Shown here: positions 1 to 7,928 of the stretch, piece after piece
How positions within the stretch are numbered: position 1 is the first letter of the stretch
Layout of the letters: each line of letters opens with the position of its first letter
Assembly (NCBI GenBank): GCA_964406465.1
Contig: CAYORT010000028.1
Location: 1-37,966, forward strand
DNA: 37,966 nucleotides
Reading direction: 5' to 3'
From: JAHEZL01 sp964406465
GTDB lineage: Bacteria; Bacteroidota; Bacteroidia; Flavobacteriales_C; GCA-002722245
Translations under genes and position numbers: made by a program
Notes under the pieces: generated by a model
Database searches by the model: none
What the model saw: the letters and a program-made list of their open reading frames with translations, nothing else
Told to the model about the DNA's origin: nothing

Positions 1-96
1 CAAAGCATTAAGTTACAAAACACCAAACGATGTGTTGATGGAATTTGTAAATTAGAAGTCAACTAATAAATGGCCCGAAATTAAGGGTAGCTTACA
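1..96 (+). mobile_element. Right end of an insertion sequence (IS3/IS30-like)
   Basis: The first 96 bases hold the end of an IS: the last codons of a transposase, stopping at 53-55, then a short tail ending in a terminal-repeat-like sequence at 71-96. On the reverse strand that end starts TGTAAGCTACCC and closes GGGCCA, the TG...CA form common for IS termini. The coding frame of the adjacent reverse-strand gene is lost exactly at base 96/97. The other IS end lies outside the window, so the family (IS3 or IS30) and the target duplication cannot be confirmed. Confidence 0.65.
2..55 (+). CDS. C-terminal fragment of a DDE transposase
   Basis: Only 17 codons and a TAG stop are in the window. They read K-A-L-S-Y-K-T-P-N-D-V-L-M-E-F-V-N. 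The pattern 'aLsYKTPndVl' close to the stop is typical of the C-terminus of integrase-core transposases of the IS3 and IS30 families, where it follows the catalytic glutamate region. The start and active site lie outside the window. The call rests on this short motif plus the IS-like terminus just downstream and the interrupted neighbour gene. Confidence 0.55.
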   Translation, partial: KALSYKTPNDVLMEFVN

Positions 97-633
97 ATAG
101 CAATTAGGCTTTTCGTCCGTAAGTTCCGAGAAAATAAATTTACTTTCTGCGATATGTTGAAGAATTTGATCTAAAATTTTTCCGGAGTCAGGGATTTCAT
201 CAACTCTAATAACATCAATATCAAATTCTTCAAATGTTGGCTTAATTACACCGTCATATGCCGAATCTAAAGCTTTATCTCCAAATTTCATTATGACGAA
301 AACTTGATTTTTTTGAATCGCAAAACTTTTTTGAAGTAATGATGTGCTGTTTGCAGATGCATGAATAGATTTTACTTCATCAATTAGTTCTTTTGTACAA
401 TTGTATTGATCTGTTATTATGTCTATCTGTCCGTCGGAAATTTTGTTGGTTGTTTCAAAAAGTTTTAGTTCGGATACGTTTTTTAGATTTAAAATTATTT
501 TGCGTTTTCGTAAATATATTATTTGACCATTAATAAATGGAATTAGTAATTCTTCAATAATTCTTTCTTTATCCCAGTTAATGAATTTCTGTGTTTGCTC
601 TGCTCCATAGAGAATTTTAGCATGATATTTCAT
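52..633 (-). pseudogene. TIR/NDT-like nucleotide-binding protein, truncated by IS
   Basis: The frame encodes 193 residues, of which the first 179 belong to the original gene. Residues about 110-179 carry the pattern V-F-V-I-M-K-F-G, then DEIPDSGKILDQI and ELTDEKPNCY. This is the conserved pattern of a small Rossmann-like domain related to nucleoside 2-deoxyribosyltransferases and TIR-like domains, found in many uncharacterised bacterial proteins. The family normally continues after 'N-x-[FY]-Y-E-L-G' with an alpha helix. Here the sequence switches after Tyr179 to 14 unrelated residues encoded by the IS end (bases 96 down to 55) and stops. The N-terminal 100 residues are not recognised. The protein is probably non-functional. 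The function of the intact form is unknown. Confidence 0.6.
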
Positions 634-679
634 GGATATACTATTTGTTGGTATTGAAAACTAATTTCTTATATATCTT

Positions 680-1966
680 TTACCCCAACAAAACCCCCTT
701 CAACTCCTCAAAACTATTCCCAATCAAAATCGCTTTTTTCTCGCGTTTTAAATAGTCTTGTAAGCGTTGAGGAATTTCTACTTTGGCGCCGATGGCTGGT
801 TCAACTACATCGAGGAATTTGGCTGGGTGCGCGGTTTCTAAGAAGATACCTTGTCCGCCATTTTCATTCATCCATTTTTTCAAACCTGCATAACCAATTG
901 CTCCGTGAGGATCCATCAAATATTTGAATTCGTTGTAAACAGTTTTCATGTTAACGCGAGAATCTTCGTCGCTGAAAGCATAGCCAGCCATGTCATTTTT
1001 GATGGCTTCTAGATTGTTGTTGTACAACTCTTGAATACGCGCAAAGTTACTTGGGTCACCAATGTCCATTGCGTTAGAAATGGTGCTCACGCTAGGGCGC
1101 GGACGGTATACTCCCGTTTGCAAATACTCTGGCACCACATCGTTTGCGTTGGTTGACGCAATGAATTTATTTACCGGTAAGCCCATTCTTTTGGCGAACA
1201 TACCTGCTGTTAAGTTTCCAAAGTTTCCGCTAGGAATAGAGAAAGCCAAAGGTTTCTTTTTGTCTTGCAATTGCTCGTATGCCCAGAAATAATAGAAAGA
1301 TTGTGGTAAAAATCTGGCAACGTTGATAGAGTTGGCAGAAGATAAATTCATTTTAGAACGAAGCTCGGCGTCGTTGAAAGCCAACTTCACCATTGCCTGA
1401 CAATCATCGAAAGTACCATTCACTTCAAGGGCACGAATGTTTTGTCCCATTGTAGTGAGTTGTTTCTCTTGAATCTCACTTACTTTTCCTTTAGGATAAA
1501 GAATCACTACTTTAATTCCTTCAACTCCTAAGAATCCACTTGCTACAGCACTTCCTGTATCGCCTGATGTAGCTACTAATATGGTAACTTCTTTGTTTTC
1601 GTTGCGAACGAAATAACTTAAGTTTCTTGATAGATATCTTGCACCAACATCTTTGAAAGCGCAAGTTGGTCCGTGCCATAATTCCAATGAATAAACATCT
1701 TTTTCTACTTCAACAATTGGAAGCGGAAAGTTTAAAGTTTCTTCTACAATCTCTTGCAATTTGGCGTTCGGAATTTCACCATCTACAAAACGCTTAGCCA
1801 CTTCGAAAGCGATTTCGTGTAATGGTTTTCCGTTGCCGATTAGTCCGCTTGGAAGCGTGTCGATTCTTTCTGGGAAGTATAAACCTTTATCAGGTGCTAA
1901 TCCGCGAACTACTGCATCTTCGTAAGATACTGCGGGAGAGATTTTGTTGGTGCTGAAATACTTCAT
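680..1966 (-). CDS. thrC: Threonine synthase
   Basis: A 428-residue fold-type II PLP enzyme converting O-phosphohomoserine to threonine, the last step of threonine synthesis. The PLP lysine lies in the motif C-A-F-K-D-V-G-A-R-Y, followed by the ATSGDTGSAVA phosphate-binding loop; SGNFGN is also present. The length fits the family. The frame is open upstream to a GTG at 1987, but the ATG at 1966 (M-K-Y-F-S-T-N) is preferred because it matches the usual family N-terminus, and the extra codons run into the 'cacagagg' repeat. It is the last gene of a reverse-strand thrA-thrB-thrC order, separated from thrB by the inserted GxxExxY unit, which may weaken co-transcription. Confidence 0.97.
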   Translation of the reverse strand: MKYFSTNKISPAVSYEDAVVRGLAPDKGLYFPERIDTLPSGLIGNGKPLHEIAFEVAKRFVDGEIPNAKLQEIVEETLNFPLPIVEVEKDVYSLELWHGPTCAFKDVGARYLSRNLSYFVRNENKEVTILVATSGDTGSAVASGFLGVEGIKVVILYPKGKVSEIQEKQLTTMGQNIRALEVNGTFDDCQAMVKLAFNDAELRSKMNLSSANSINVARFLPQSFYYFWAYEQLQDKKKPLAFSIPSGNFGNLTAGMFAKRMGLPVNKFIASTNANDVVPEYLQTGVYRPRPSVSTISNAMDIGDPSNFARIQELYNNNLEAIKNDMAGYAFSDEDSRVNMKTVYNEFKYLMDPHGAIGYAGLKKWMNENGGQGIFLETAHPAKFLDVVEPAIGAKVEIPQRLQDYLKREKKAILIGNSFEELKGVLLG

Positions 1967-1976
1967 ACTTGTTGTT

Positions 1977-2023
1977 TTTTTAACCACAGAGGCACAGAGA
2001 CTTTTTCACAGAGGCCACAGAGG
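1977..2023. repeat. Left arm of 47-bp inverted repeat flanking GxxExxY gene
   Basis: This arm begins with T-rich sequence and AACCACAGAGGCACAGAGA, then CTTTTTCACAGAGG. It is the reverse complement of 2494-2540 at 44 of 47 positions (my count by eye). Further degenerate 'cacagagg' copies continue to about 2077. Repeats of this kind commonly accompany GxxExxY genes. Confidence 0.85.
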
Positions 2024-2095
2024 TATATATATTATTAAAATCGCAGAGGCACTTTGTTTAGCGGAGGTCACAGAGTGTAGTACTTGTGAGATGCA

Positions 2096-2491
2096 CTAAG
2101 CCGATATGCTTGCACTTGTATTTATTAATCTTTTTATTCCTTGTTTTAAAAGTGTTACATTGAAGTTGATGATTAAACCCAATTCACAATTGCTTAGCTT
2201 CATATAAGTGAGCGTTTGTGAAATGTGGATTTCGTTTAATGATTCAACCGCTTTCAATTCTACAATAATTTTATTTTCAACTATTAAATCAATTCTATAT
2301 CCTGTATCCACTGAGATTTCATCGTAAACCAATGGCATTTGTTTTTCAACCTCAACTTGCAATCCCGATTTTTTAAGTTCATGAACCAAACATTGGTGAT
2401 AAGCTTTTTCAAGTAATCCTGGGCCCAGTGCTCTGTGAACTCTCATTGCGCAAGCAATAATCTCTGCGGATATGTTGTTCAGCTCTTTCAT
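2096..2491 (-). CDS. GxxExxY family protein
   Basis: A 131-residue protein whose helix 'G-P-G-L-L-E-K-A-Y' is the family signature G-x-x-E-x-x-Y. Downstream, 'YRIDLIVENKIIVELKAV' has the D...E-x-K spacing of a PD-(D/E)xK nuclease-like core, so a nuclease fold is plausible, but no function is established for the family that I know of. Length fits the family (about 125-135). It sits between thrB and thrC and is bracketed by a 47-bp inverted repeat. The right arm ends three bases upstream of the ATG and supplies an AGAGGAA ribosome-binding-like sequence. The unit appears to be an insertion into an ancestral thrABC operon, on the same strand. Confidence 0.85.
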   Translation of the reverse strand: MKELNNISAEIIACAMRVHRALGPGLLEKAYHQCLVHELKKSGLQVEVEKQMPLVYDEISVDTGYRIDLIVENKIIVELKAVESLNEIHISQTLTYMKLSNCELGLIINFNVTLLKQGIKRLINTSASISA

Positions 2492-2493
2492 TT

Positions 2494-2540
2494 CCTCTGT
2501 TTCCTCTGTGAAAAAATCTCTGTGCCTCTGTGGTTAAAAA
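2494..2540. repeat. Right arm of 47-bp inverted repeat flanking GxxExxY gene
   Basis: This arm is the reverse complement of 1977-2023 with three mismatches. It fills nearly all of the space between the thrB stop (2546) and the GxxExxY start codon (2491). Read on the reverse strand it ends ACAGAGGAA just before the ATG, so the repeat itself carries the likely ribosome-binding site of the gene. Confidence 0.85.
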
Positions 2541-2545
2541 ATTAA

Positions 2546-3475
2546 TTATTGTGCGCCATTAGGATTCACTTTCGATAAGTGAATATTGTAATCAATTCCA
2601 AAGTTTTTGTACACATCACCCATCGCTTTCTTCACTTTTTCTGCAGTGGCTTTACCTTTGCTTAAGGCAAAAATACTCGGACCAGAACCAGATATAGAAC
2701 AACCCAAAGCACCAGCTTTTAAGCTTTCTGTTTTCACTTGATCGAAGCCTGGAATCAACATCGAACGAATAGGTTCAACGATGACATCTTGTAAAGAACG
2801 ACCGATTAATTCGTAATCTTCACGATACAATCCTGCTACCAATCCGCCAACATTTCCCCACTGAGTCACTGCTTTTTTCAAAGGAACAGAGATGCGCAAA
2901 ACTTTGCGAGCATCAGATGTTTTCACTTCAATTTGAGGGTGAACTACAGTAGCGTATAAATCGTTGGGAGTATTTAATTTGATGATGTCTAAAGGAGAGT
3001 AAGAGCGAACCAAAGTGAAGCCCCCACAAAGAGCAGGAGCAACGTTATCGGCGTGAGCAGTGCCCGAAGCCAAACGTTCGCCTTCCATGGCGAATCTCAC
3101 CAATTCTACATCGCTATAACCAGCCTTCAATAATTTATTTAAAGCAGCTACAGCACCAGCAGAACTTGCTGCGCTAGAACCAATACCACTTCCTGCTTTA
3201 ATTCCTTTTTTGATGGTGATTTCTAAACCTTGCTCAACACCCATATCTTGCAACATTGCTTTGATAGCAACACCTGCAACGTTTTTATCGGGATGAGTAG
3301 GAAGATCTTCGGCACCAATCATTTTGTTGATGATGATTTCTTTGCCTGCTATTTTTTTAACTGTGACTTCGTCGCCCGGCTGCTCTAAAGCAAAACCTAA
3401 AACATCAAATCCGCAGCCCACGTTGGCAACGGTTGCCGGAGCGAAAACGGTAATACAATCACTTTCTTTTCCCAT
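2546..3475 (-). CDS. thrB: Homoserine kinase
   Basis: A 309-residue GHMP kinase that phosphorylates homoserine with ATP to give O-phosphohomoserine for ThrC. The N-terminal 'PATVANVGCGFDVLGFAL' is the substrate-side GHMP motif 1. The glycine/serine-rich ATP loop 'AGSGIGSSAASSAGA' is motif 2, and 'CSISGSGPSIFAL' near residue 260 is motif 3. Length is typical. The gene starts at ATG 3475, two bases after the thrA stop, which implies co-transcription and perhaps translational coupling. Confidence 0.97.
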   Translation of the reverse strand: MGKESDCITVFAPATVANVGCGFDVLGFALEQPGDEVTVKKIAGKEIIINKMIGAEDLPTHPDKNVAGVAIKAMLQDMGVEQGLEITIKKGIKAGSGIGSSAASSAGAVAALNKLLKAGYSDVELVRFAMEGERLASGTAHADNVAPALCGGFTLVRSYSPLDIIKLNTPNDLYATVVHPQIEVKTSDARKVLRISVPLKKAVTQWGNVGGLVAGLYREDYELIGRSLQDVIVEPIRSMLIPGFDQVKTESLKAGALGCSISGSGPSIFALSKGKATAEKVKKAMGDVYKNFGIDYNIHLSKVNPNGAQ

Positions 3476-3477
3476 GA

Positions 3478-5910
3478 TTAATCTCTATTTGCTACACGAA
3501 TGATATCTGCGAAAACTCCGGCTGCAGTTACTTCAGCACCAGCACCAGCACCTTGAATTACCAATGGTTGTTGCGCATATCTATCGGTGTAGAAAGATAC
3601 AATATTGTCTTTTCCTTGTAAGTTGTAGAATGGATGTGTGCTATCCACTGCTTCTAATTTCACGAAAGCAGTTTTACCATCGTAGCCACCAATCACGCGC
3701 AGTTTTTTACCAGCTGCGTGAGCATCGGCATACATCTTTTGGAAAGTAGCTTCGTGCTTGGTTAATTCAACGAAGAAATCGTCAACCGATTTAGCATCGA
3801 AACAGCTTTGAGGTAAGAAACTTTCCACTTTGATTTCGTCCATTTCCATGCGGTAGCCACTTTCGCGAATTAAGATAACAATCTTACGTTTCACATCTGT
3901 ACCACTTAAATCGATACGAGGATCTGGTTCAGTGTAGCCTTCTTTTTGCGCCACTTTCACGATGTCGTGGAATTTCACTTTATCGTTGAAATTGTTGAAG
4001 ATGAAGTTCAATGAACCCGAAACAACACCTTCAATTTTGTTTATTCTGTCGCCACTTGCAATCATGTCGTTCAATGTGCCGATAACAGGTAAGCCAGCGC
4101 CCACGTTGGTTTCGAACAAGAACATTGCACGGTGTTTAAGTGCTAATGATTTTAATTTTTTGTAGTTATCGTATTCAGATGAACAAGCTACTTTGTTGGC
4201 TGTAACAACAGAAACGCTGTTAGATAACAATTCGGCATAAACTCCGGCCACATCGTAATTGGCAGTAACATCAACGAATACAGAGTTTCTTAAATCTAAG
4301 TCTTTGATGGTAGCGATGAACTTTTTCATGTCGAAAGCTTCACCTTTAGCAGCGATATCTTCTTTCCAAGAATCAAGGCTGAGTCCGCTTTCGTCGCTCA
4401 ACAACATTTTTTTGCTATTAGCTAAACCAACTACGTTAACGTCGATATGCGCATTTTTAAGCAATACGTCCTTTTGCTTTTTAATTTGCTCTACCAAAGT
4501 TCCACCCACGTTACCAACACCAACAAGGAAGATATTCAATTTTCTATTTTCCGATTCGAAATGGCGTTCGTGCAATACGTTCAACGCTTTTTTAACGTGA
4601 ACTTTTTCAATCACCACCGATATATTTCTTTCTGAAGAACCTTGAGCGATAGCGCGAATACTCACACCGTTGCTACCCAAAGCACTCATCATTTTTCCTG
4701 ATACACCCACTTGTCCGCTCATTTTCTCACCCACCAAAGCCACAATCGCCATATCTTTTTCCACCTTCAATTCATCGATTCTACCCAAAGAAATTTCGTA
4801 TTCAAATTCTTTAGAAACCGCTTTTTGCGCTTTTTCTACACTAGCGTCGTCGATGGCTAAAGTGATAGAATGTTCGGAAGAAGATTGCGTAATTAAAATT
4901 ACGTTAACGGCTTCTTTAGCCAAAGCGCCAAATAAACGAGAAGCGATACCAGGGATACCAATCATACCAGAACCACTTAAGCTTACCAACGAGATGTTCT
5001 CGATAGAGGTAATTCCTTTGATAGGTTGGTCGGTGTCGGCAGTCGGACAAATCAATGTGCCTTTGTCGTTTGGAGCAAAAGTATTTTTGATTAGCACCGA
5101 AATATTTTTCTTCAATACCGGTTGAATTGTAGGAGGGTAGATCACTTTAGCGCCGAAGTGAGAAAGTTCCATTGCTTCCAAATACGAGATTCTTTCGATA
5201 GGGAAAGCAGAAGGAACTTTGCGTGGGTCGGCAGTCATCATACCGCTTACGTCGGTCCATATTTCTAGCATTTCGGCATCCAAAGCAGCTGCGTAAATAG
5301 CAGCAGTATAATCGCTACCACCACGACCTAATGTAGTAGATTCGTTAGTCTCTGTAGAAGCTACAAAGCCCGGAGCGACATATAATTTTCCTTTTTTGAA
5401 AGCCTTTTTGATATTCTCGTTGGTCAACTCAAAATTAACGGCAGCATTACCGAAATTGCGGTTGGTCTTGATCAATTCTTTTGAATCTAATAATTCAGCT
5501 TCCATGGAGGTAGCAATGATCACAGACGAAAGTTGTTCACCAAAACCAACAATGAAATCGCTGGTTTTATTGGTTAGTTCACGAATTAAGAAAACACCGT
5601 TAAGGATATCTTCCAATTGGTTGAACATCACCTTTACGTTAGCGATCAAGCTGCTTTGTTTGTCGATGGACAACAATTCGCGAATGGCGATGAAGTGGCG
5701 ATCTTCCAAATGGCGCACGATTTCTTGGTAAGATTCGTCGCCTTTTTCGGCCAATTTACTCGCCTCAATTAATTTGTTGGTAACACCACCAAGGGCCGAA
5801 ACCACGCAAATAACGTCGTGTCTAGAGCTTTTGTCTTTAACAATAGCAGTTGTCTTTTTTATCGCATCTGCTGTGGCAACCGAAGTGCCTCCAAATTTTA
5901 AAACCTTCAT
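3478..5910 (-). CDS. thrA: Bifunctional aspartokinase/homoserine dehydrogenase
   Basis: An 810-residue fusion carrying out the first and third steps of the aspartate-to-threonine route. The N-terminal aspartokinase starts with 'MKVLKFGGTSVA', the family's usual first residues. Two ACT-type regulatory segments follow in the middle ('SLVSLSGSGMIGIPGIA', 'VALVGEKMSG'), expected to sense threonine. The C-terminal homoserine dehydrogenase begins near residue 460 with the NAD(P)-binding 'IFLVGVGNVGG' and has the 'DPRIDLSGTDVKRK' catalytic region. The frame is open upstream to 6009, but that stretch enters the palindromic repeat at 5976-6046, and ATG 5910 gives the canonical N-terminus. It is the first gene of thrA-thrB-(insert)-thrC. 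Confidence 0.96.
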   Translation of the reverse strand: MKVLKFGGTSVATADAIKKTTAIVKDKSSRHDVICVVSALGGVTNKLIEASKLAEKGDESYQEIVRHLEDRHFIAIRELLSIDKQSSLIANVKVMFNQLEDILNGVFLIRELTNKTSDFIVGFGEQLSSVIIATSMEAELLDSKELIKTNRNFGNAAVNFELTNENIKKAFKKGKLYVAPGFVASTETNESTTLGRGGSDYTAAIYAAALDAEMLEIWTDVSGMMTADPRKVPSAFPIERISYLEAMELSHFGAKVIYPPTIQPVLKKNISVLIKNTFAPNDKGTLICPTADTDQPIKGITSIENISLVSLSGSGMIGIPGIASRLFGALAKEAVNVILITQSSSEHSITLAIDDASVEKAQKAVSKEFEYEISLGRIDELKVEKDMAIVALVGEKMSGQVGVSGKMMSALGSNGVSIRAIAQGSSERNISVVIEKVHVKKALNVLHERHFESENRKLNIFLVGVGNVGGTLVEQIKKQKDVLLKNAHIDVNVVGLANSKKMLLSDESGLSLDSWKEDIAAKGEAFDMKKFIATIKDLDLRNSVFVDVTANYDVAGVYAELLSNSVSVVTANKVACSSEYDNYKKLKSLALKHRAMFLFETNVGAGLPVIGTLNDMIASGDRINKIEGVVSGSLNFIFNNFNDKVKFHDIVKVAQKEGYTEPDPRIDLSGTDVKRKIVILIRESGYRMEMDEIKVESFLPQSCFDAKSVDDFFVELTKHEATFQKMYADAHAAGKKLRVIGGYDGKTAFVKLEAVDSTHPFYNLQGKDNIVSFYTDRYAQQPLVIQGAGAGAEVTAAGVFADIIRVANRD

Positions 5911-5975
5911 GAATCGCAAATTTGAGCGAAAATAAGGAATTTGGATGGGTTTTCTATAAGAAATTGGAGGAAATT

Positions 5976-6046
5976 GTAGGGGCGAAAAATCTTTCGCCCT
6001 AACTACCAAAATGATTGGTAAAGGGCGAAAGATTTTTCGCCCCTAC
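5976..6046. repeat. REP-like palindromic element (two nested hairpins)
   Basis: Bases 5976-6000 and 6022-6046 are perfect inverted copies (25 bp). Each arm contains its own shorter palindrome, GGGCGAAA-AATC-TTTCGCCC, and the spacer holds TACCAA/TTGGTA. The element lies between the lepA stop and the thrA start, both on the reverse strand. It could act as a terminator for lepA or be an interspersed repeat of REP/BIME type. Genome copy number cannot be judged here. Confidence 0.8.
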
Positions 6047-6049
6047 GAG

Positions 6050-7840
6050 TTAATCATTCAACTTCAAAACCGCCATAAATGCCGATTGTGGAATCTCTAC
6101 GTTAGCGAACTGACGCATTCTCTTTTTACCTTCTTTTTGTTTTTCAAGAAGTTTACGTTTACGAGAAATGTCACCACCATAACATTTTGCTGTAACGTCT
6201 TTACGTAAAGCCTTAATGGTTTCACGAGAGATGATTTTAGCGCCAATGGCAGCCTGAATAGGAATTTCGAACTGCTGACGAGGAATCAATTCTTTCAATT
6301 TAGCACATATCTTTTTACCGAAGTTGTAGGCGTTGTCGGCGTGAATTAATGAAGACAAGGCATCTACTACTTCGCCATTCATCAATATGTCCATTTTTAC
6401 CAGGTTACTTTGTTTATAGCCAGCCGGATTGTAATCGAAAGAGGCATATCCTTTTGAAATTGATTTCAAGCGATCGTAAAAGTCGAAAACGATTTCGGCC
6501 AATGGCATTTCAAAGCTAAGCTCCACGCGGTCGGTAGTGAGGTAAACCTGATTTTTCAAGAAGCCTCTTTTTTCTACAGCTAGGTTCATGATAGCACCAA
6601 CGAACTCAGATTTTGTGATCACTTGCGCGCTAATGATAGGCTCTTCAACGAAATCGAGGTGATTAGGTGAAGGCAATTCAGTAGGGTTGTTCACCACAAT
6701 TTTTTCACCTTTGGTGGTGTATGCGTAGTACGATACGTTGGGAACTGTAGTGATAACAGTCATGTTGAACTCACGTTCCAAACGCTCTTGAATAATCTCC
6801 ATGTGCAACATTCCCAAGAAACCGCAACGGAAACCGAACCCAAGGGCTGCAGAAGATTCGAGTTCAAAGGTCAATGATGCATCGTTCAATTGCAGTCTTT
6901 CCATAGAGGCACGAAGTTCTTCGTAATCCTCTGTGTCTACAGGATAAATACCAGCGAATACCATTGGTTTCACATCTTCGAAACCTGCAATGGCTTCGGC
7001 GCATGGAAACTCTTTGTTGGTGATGGTATCACCCACCTTAACGTCTTTCGCTACTTTGATTCCCGAGATGATATAACCTACATCGCCTGTTTTTACCACA
7101 TCGCGAGGTTCTTGATTCAATCTTAAAACACCAATTTCATCGGCAAAATATTCTTTACCAGTATTTACAAATTTAACAGGGTCACCTTTGCGAATTTCGC
7201 CGTTTACCACTTTGAAATATGCTTCTATACCGCGGAAAGAATTGTACAGTGAATCGAAAATAAGAGCTTGGAAAGGAGCCTTAGGATCTCCTTTAGGGGC
7301 AGGAACTCTGGTGATAATAGCCGCTAGGATATCCATCACACCTAAGCCAGTTTTACCAGATGCAGATAATATGGCATCTCTATCGCAACCCAGCAAGTCA
7401 ACAATTTGGTCTTTTACCTCTTCTGGCATAGCGCTAGGAAGGTCGATTTTGTTCATGATTGGAATAATTTCCAAGTCATTGTCGAGAGCCAAATACAAGT
7501 TCGAAATTGTTTGGGCCTGAATACCCTGAGCCGCATCTACAATTAACAAAGCACCTTCACAAGCAGCGATAGAACGAGATACTTCGTAGGAGAAGTCAAC
7601 GTGGCCGGGAGTGTCAATTAAGTTCAATACATATTTTTTGCCTTCATAGGTGTAATCCATTTGAATGGCGTGACTCTTAATGGTGATACCGCGCTCGCGC
7701 TCGATATCCATGTCATCAAGGGTTTGTGCGACCAAATTTCTTTTGTCGACAGTACCAGTATATTCAAGCAATCTATCGGCAAGAGTACTTTTACCGTGGT
7801 CGATGTGGGCGATAATGCAAAAATTTCTAATGTGTTCCAT
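6050..7840 (-). CDS. lepA: Translation elongation factor 4 (LepA)
   Basis: A 596-residue ribosome-associated translational GTPase. The G1 motif 'AHIDHGKST' is at residues 11-19, the switch region has 'ERERGITI', G3 is 'DTPGHVDF', and G4 is 'NKIDLP'. The characteristic LepA C-terminal domain follows, including 'PAGYKQSNLVKMDILMNG' and a basic tail with 'RKRKLLEKQKEGKKRMR'. The length matches the family (about 595-600). The start ATG at 7840 gives the standard 'MEHIRNFCIIAHIDHG'. It is divergent from metF across an 88-base gap. It is a core gene, not part of the sugar locus. Confidence 0.98.
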   Translation of the reverse strand: MEHIRNFCIIAHIDHGKSTLADRLLEYTGTVDKRNLVAQTLDDMDIERERGITIKSHAIQMDYTYEGKKYVLNLIDTPGHVDFSYEVSRSIAACEGALLIVDAAQGIQAQTISNLYLALDNDLEIIPIMNKIDLPSAMPEEVKDQIVDLLGCDRDAILSASGKTGLGVMDILAAIITRVPAPKGDPKAPFQALIFDSLYNSFRGIEAYFKVVNGEIRKGDPVKFVNTGKEYFADEIGVLRLNQEPRDVVKTGDVGYIISGIKVAKDVKVGDTITNKEFPCAEAIAGFEDVKPMVFAGIYPVDTEDYEELRASMERLQLNDASLTFELESSAALGFGFRCGFLGMLHMEIIQERLEREFNMTVITTVPNVSYYAYTTKGEKIVVNNPTELPSPNHLDFVEEPIISAQVITKSEFVGAIMNLAVEKRGFLKNQVYLTTDRVELSFEMPLAEIVFDFYDRLKSISKGYASFDYNPAGYKQSNLVKMDILMNGEVVDALSSLIHADNAYNFGKKICAKLKELIPRQQFEIPIQAAIGAKIISRETIKALRKDVTAKCYGGDISRKRKLLEKQKEGKKRMRQFANVEIPQSAFMAVLKLND

Positions 7841-7874
7841 ACTTCACTTTACAAGAGGGGCGAAAATACGAATT

Positions 7875-7906
7875 TTTGCGATTTATTACCGAATAAAGTA
7901 TGTTTG
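7875..7906 (+). promoter_or_regulatory. Bacteroidota-type promoter for metF
   Basis: TTTG at 7875-7878, a 20-base spacer, then TATGTTTG at 7899-7906 fit the Bacteroidota primary-sigma consensus TTTG-N19-21-TAnnTTTG exactly. The predicted transcript would start near 7913, about 16 bases before the GTG start of metF. This also supports placing the metF start after the lepA divergent region, not inside it. Confidence 0.6.
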
Positions 7907-7928
7907 CTCTACATTAAGAGCCAATGAA

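Noticed and set aside
1977..2083. The repeated 'cacagagg' stretch as a CRISPR array
   Set aside because: The units are short, degenerate and irregularly spaced without unique spacers, and they pair with an inverted copy across the GxxExxY gene.
4259..5125. Forward open frames inside thrA, and similar frames opposite lepA, hisH and others
   Set aside because: They are antisense shadows with no recognisable domains and no start signals; the reverse-strand genes are clear.
5911..6009. N-terminal extension of thrA
   Set aside because: It runs into the palindromic repeat, and the ATG at 5910 gives the canonical aspartokinase start with K-F-G-G-T-S.
7680..7928. N-terminal extension of metF by 83 codons
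   Set aside because: The extra codons are antisense to the start of lepA, have no resemblance to MetF, and an exact promoter lies just before the GTG at 7929.
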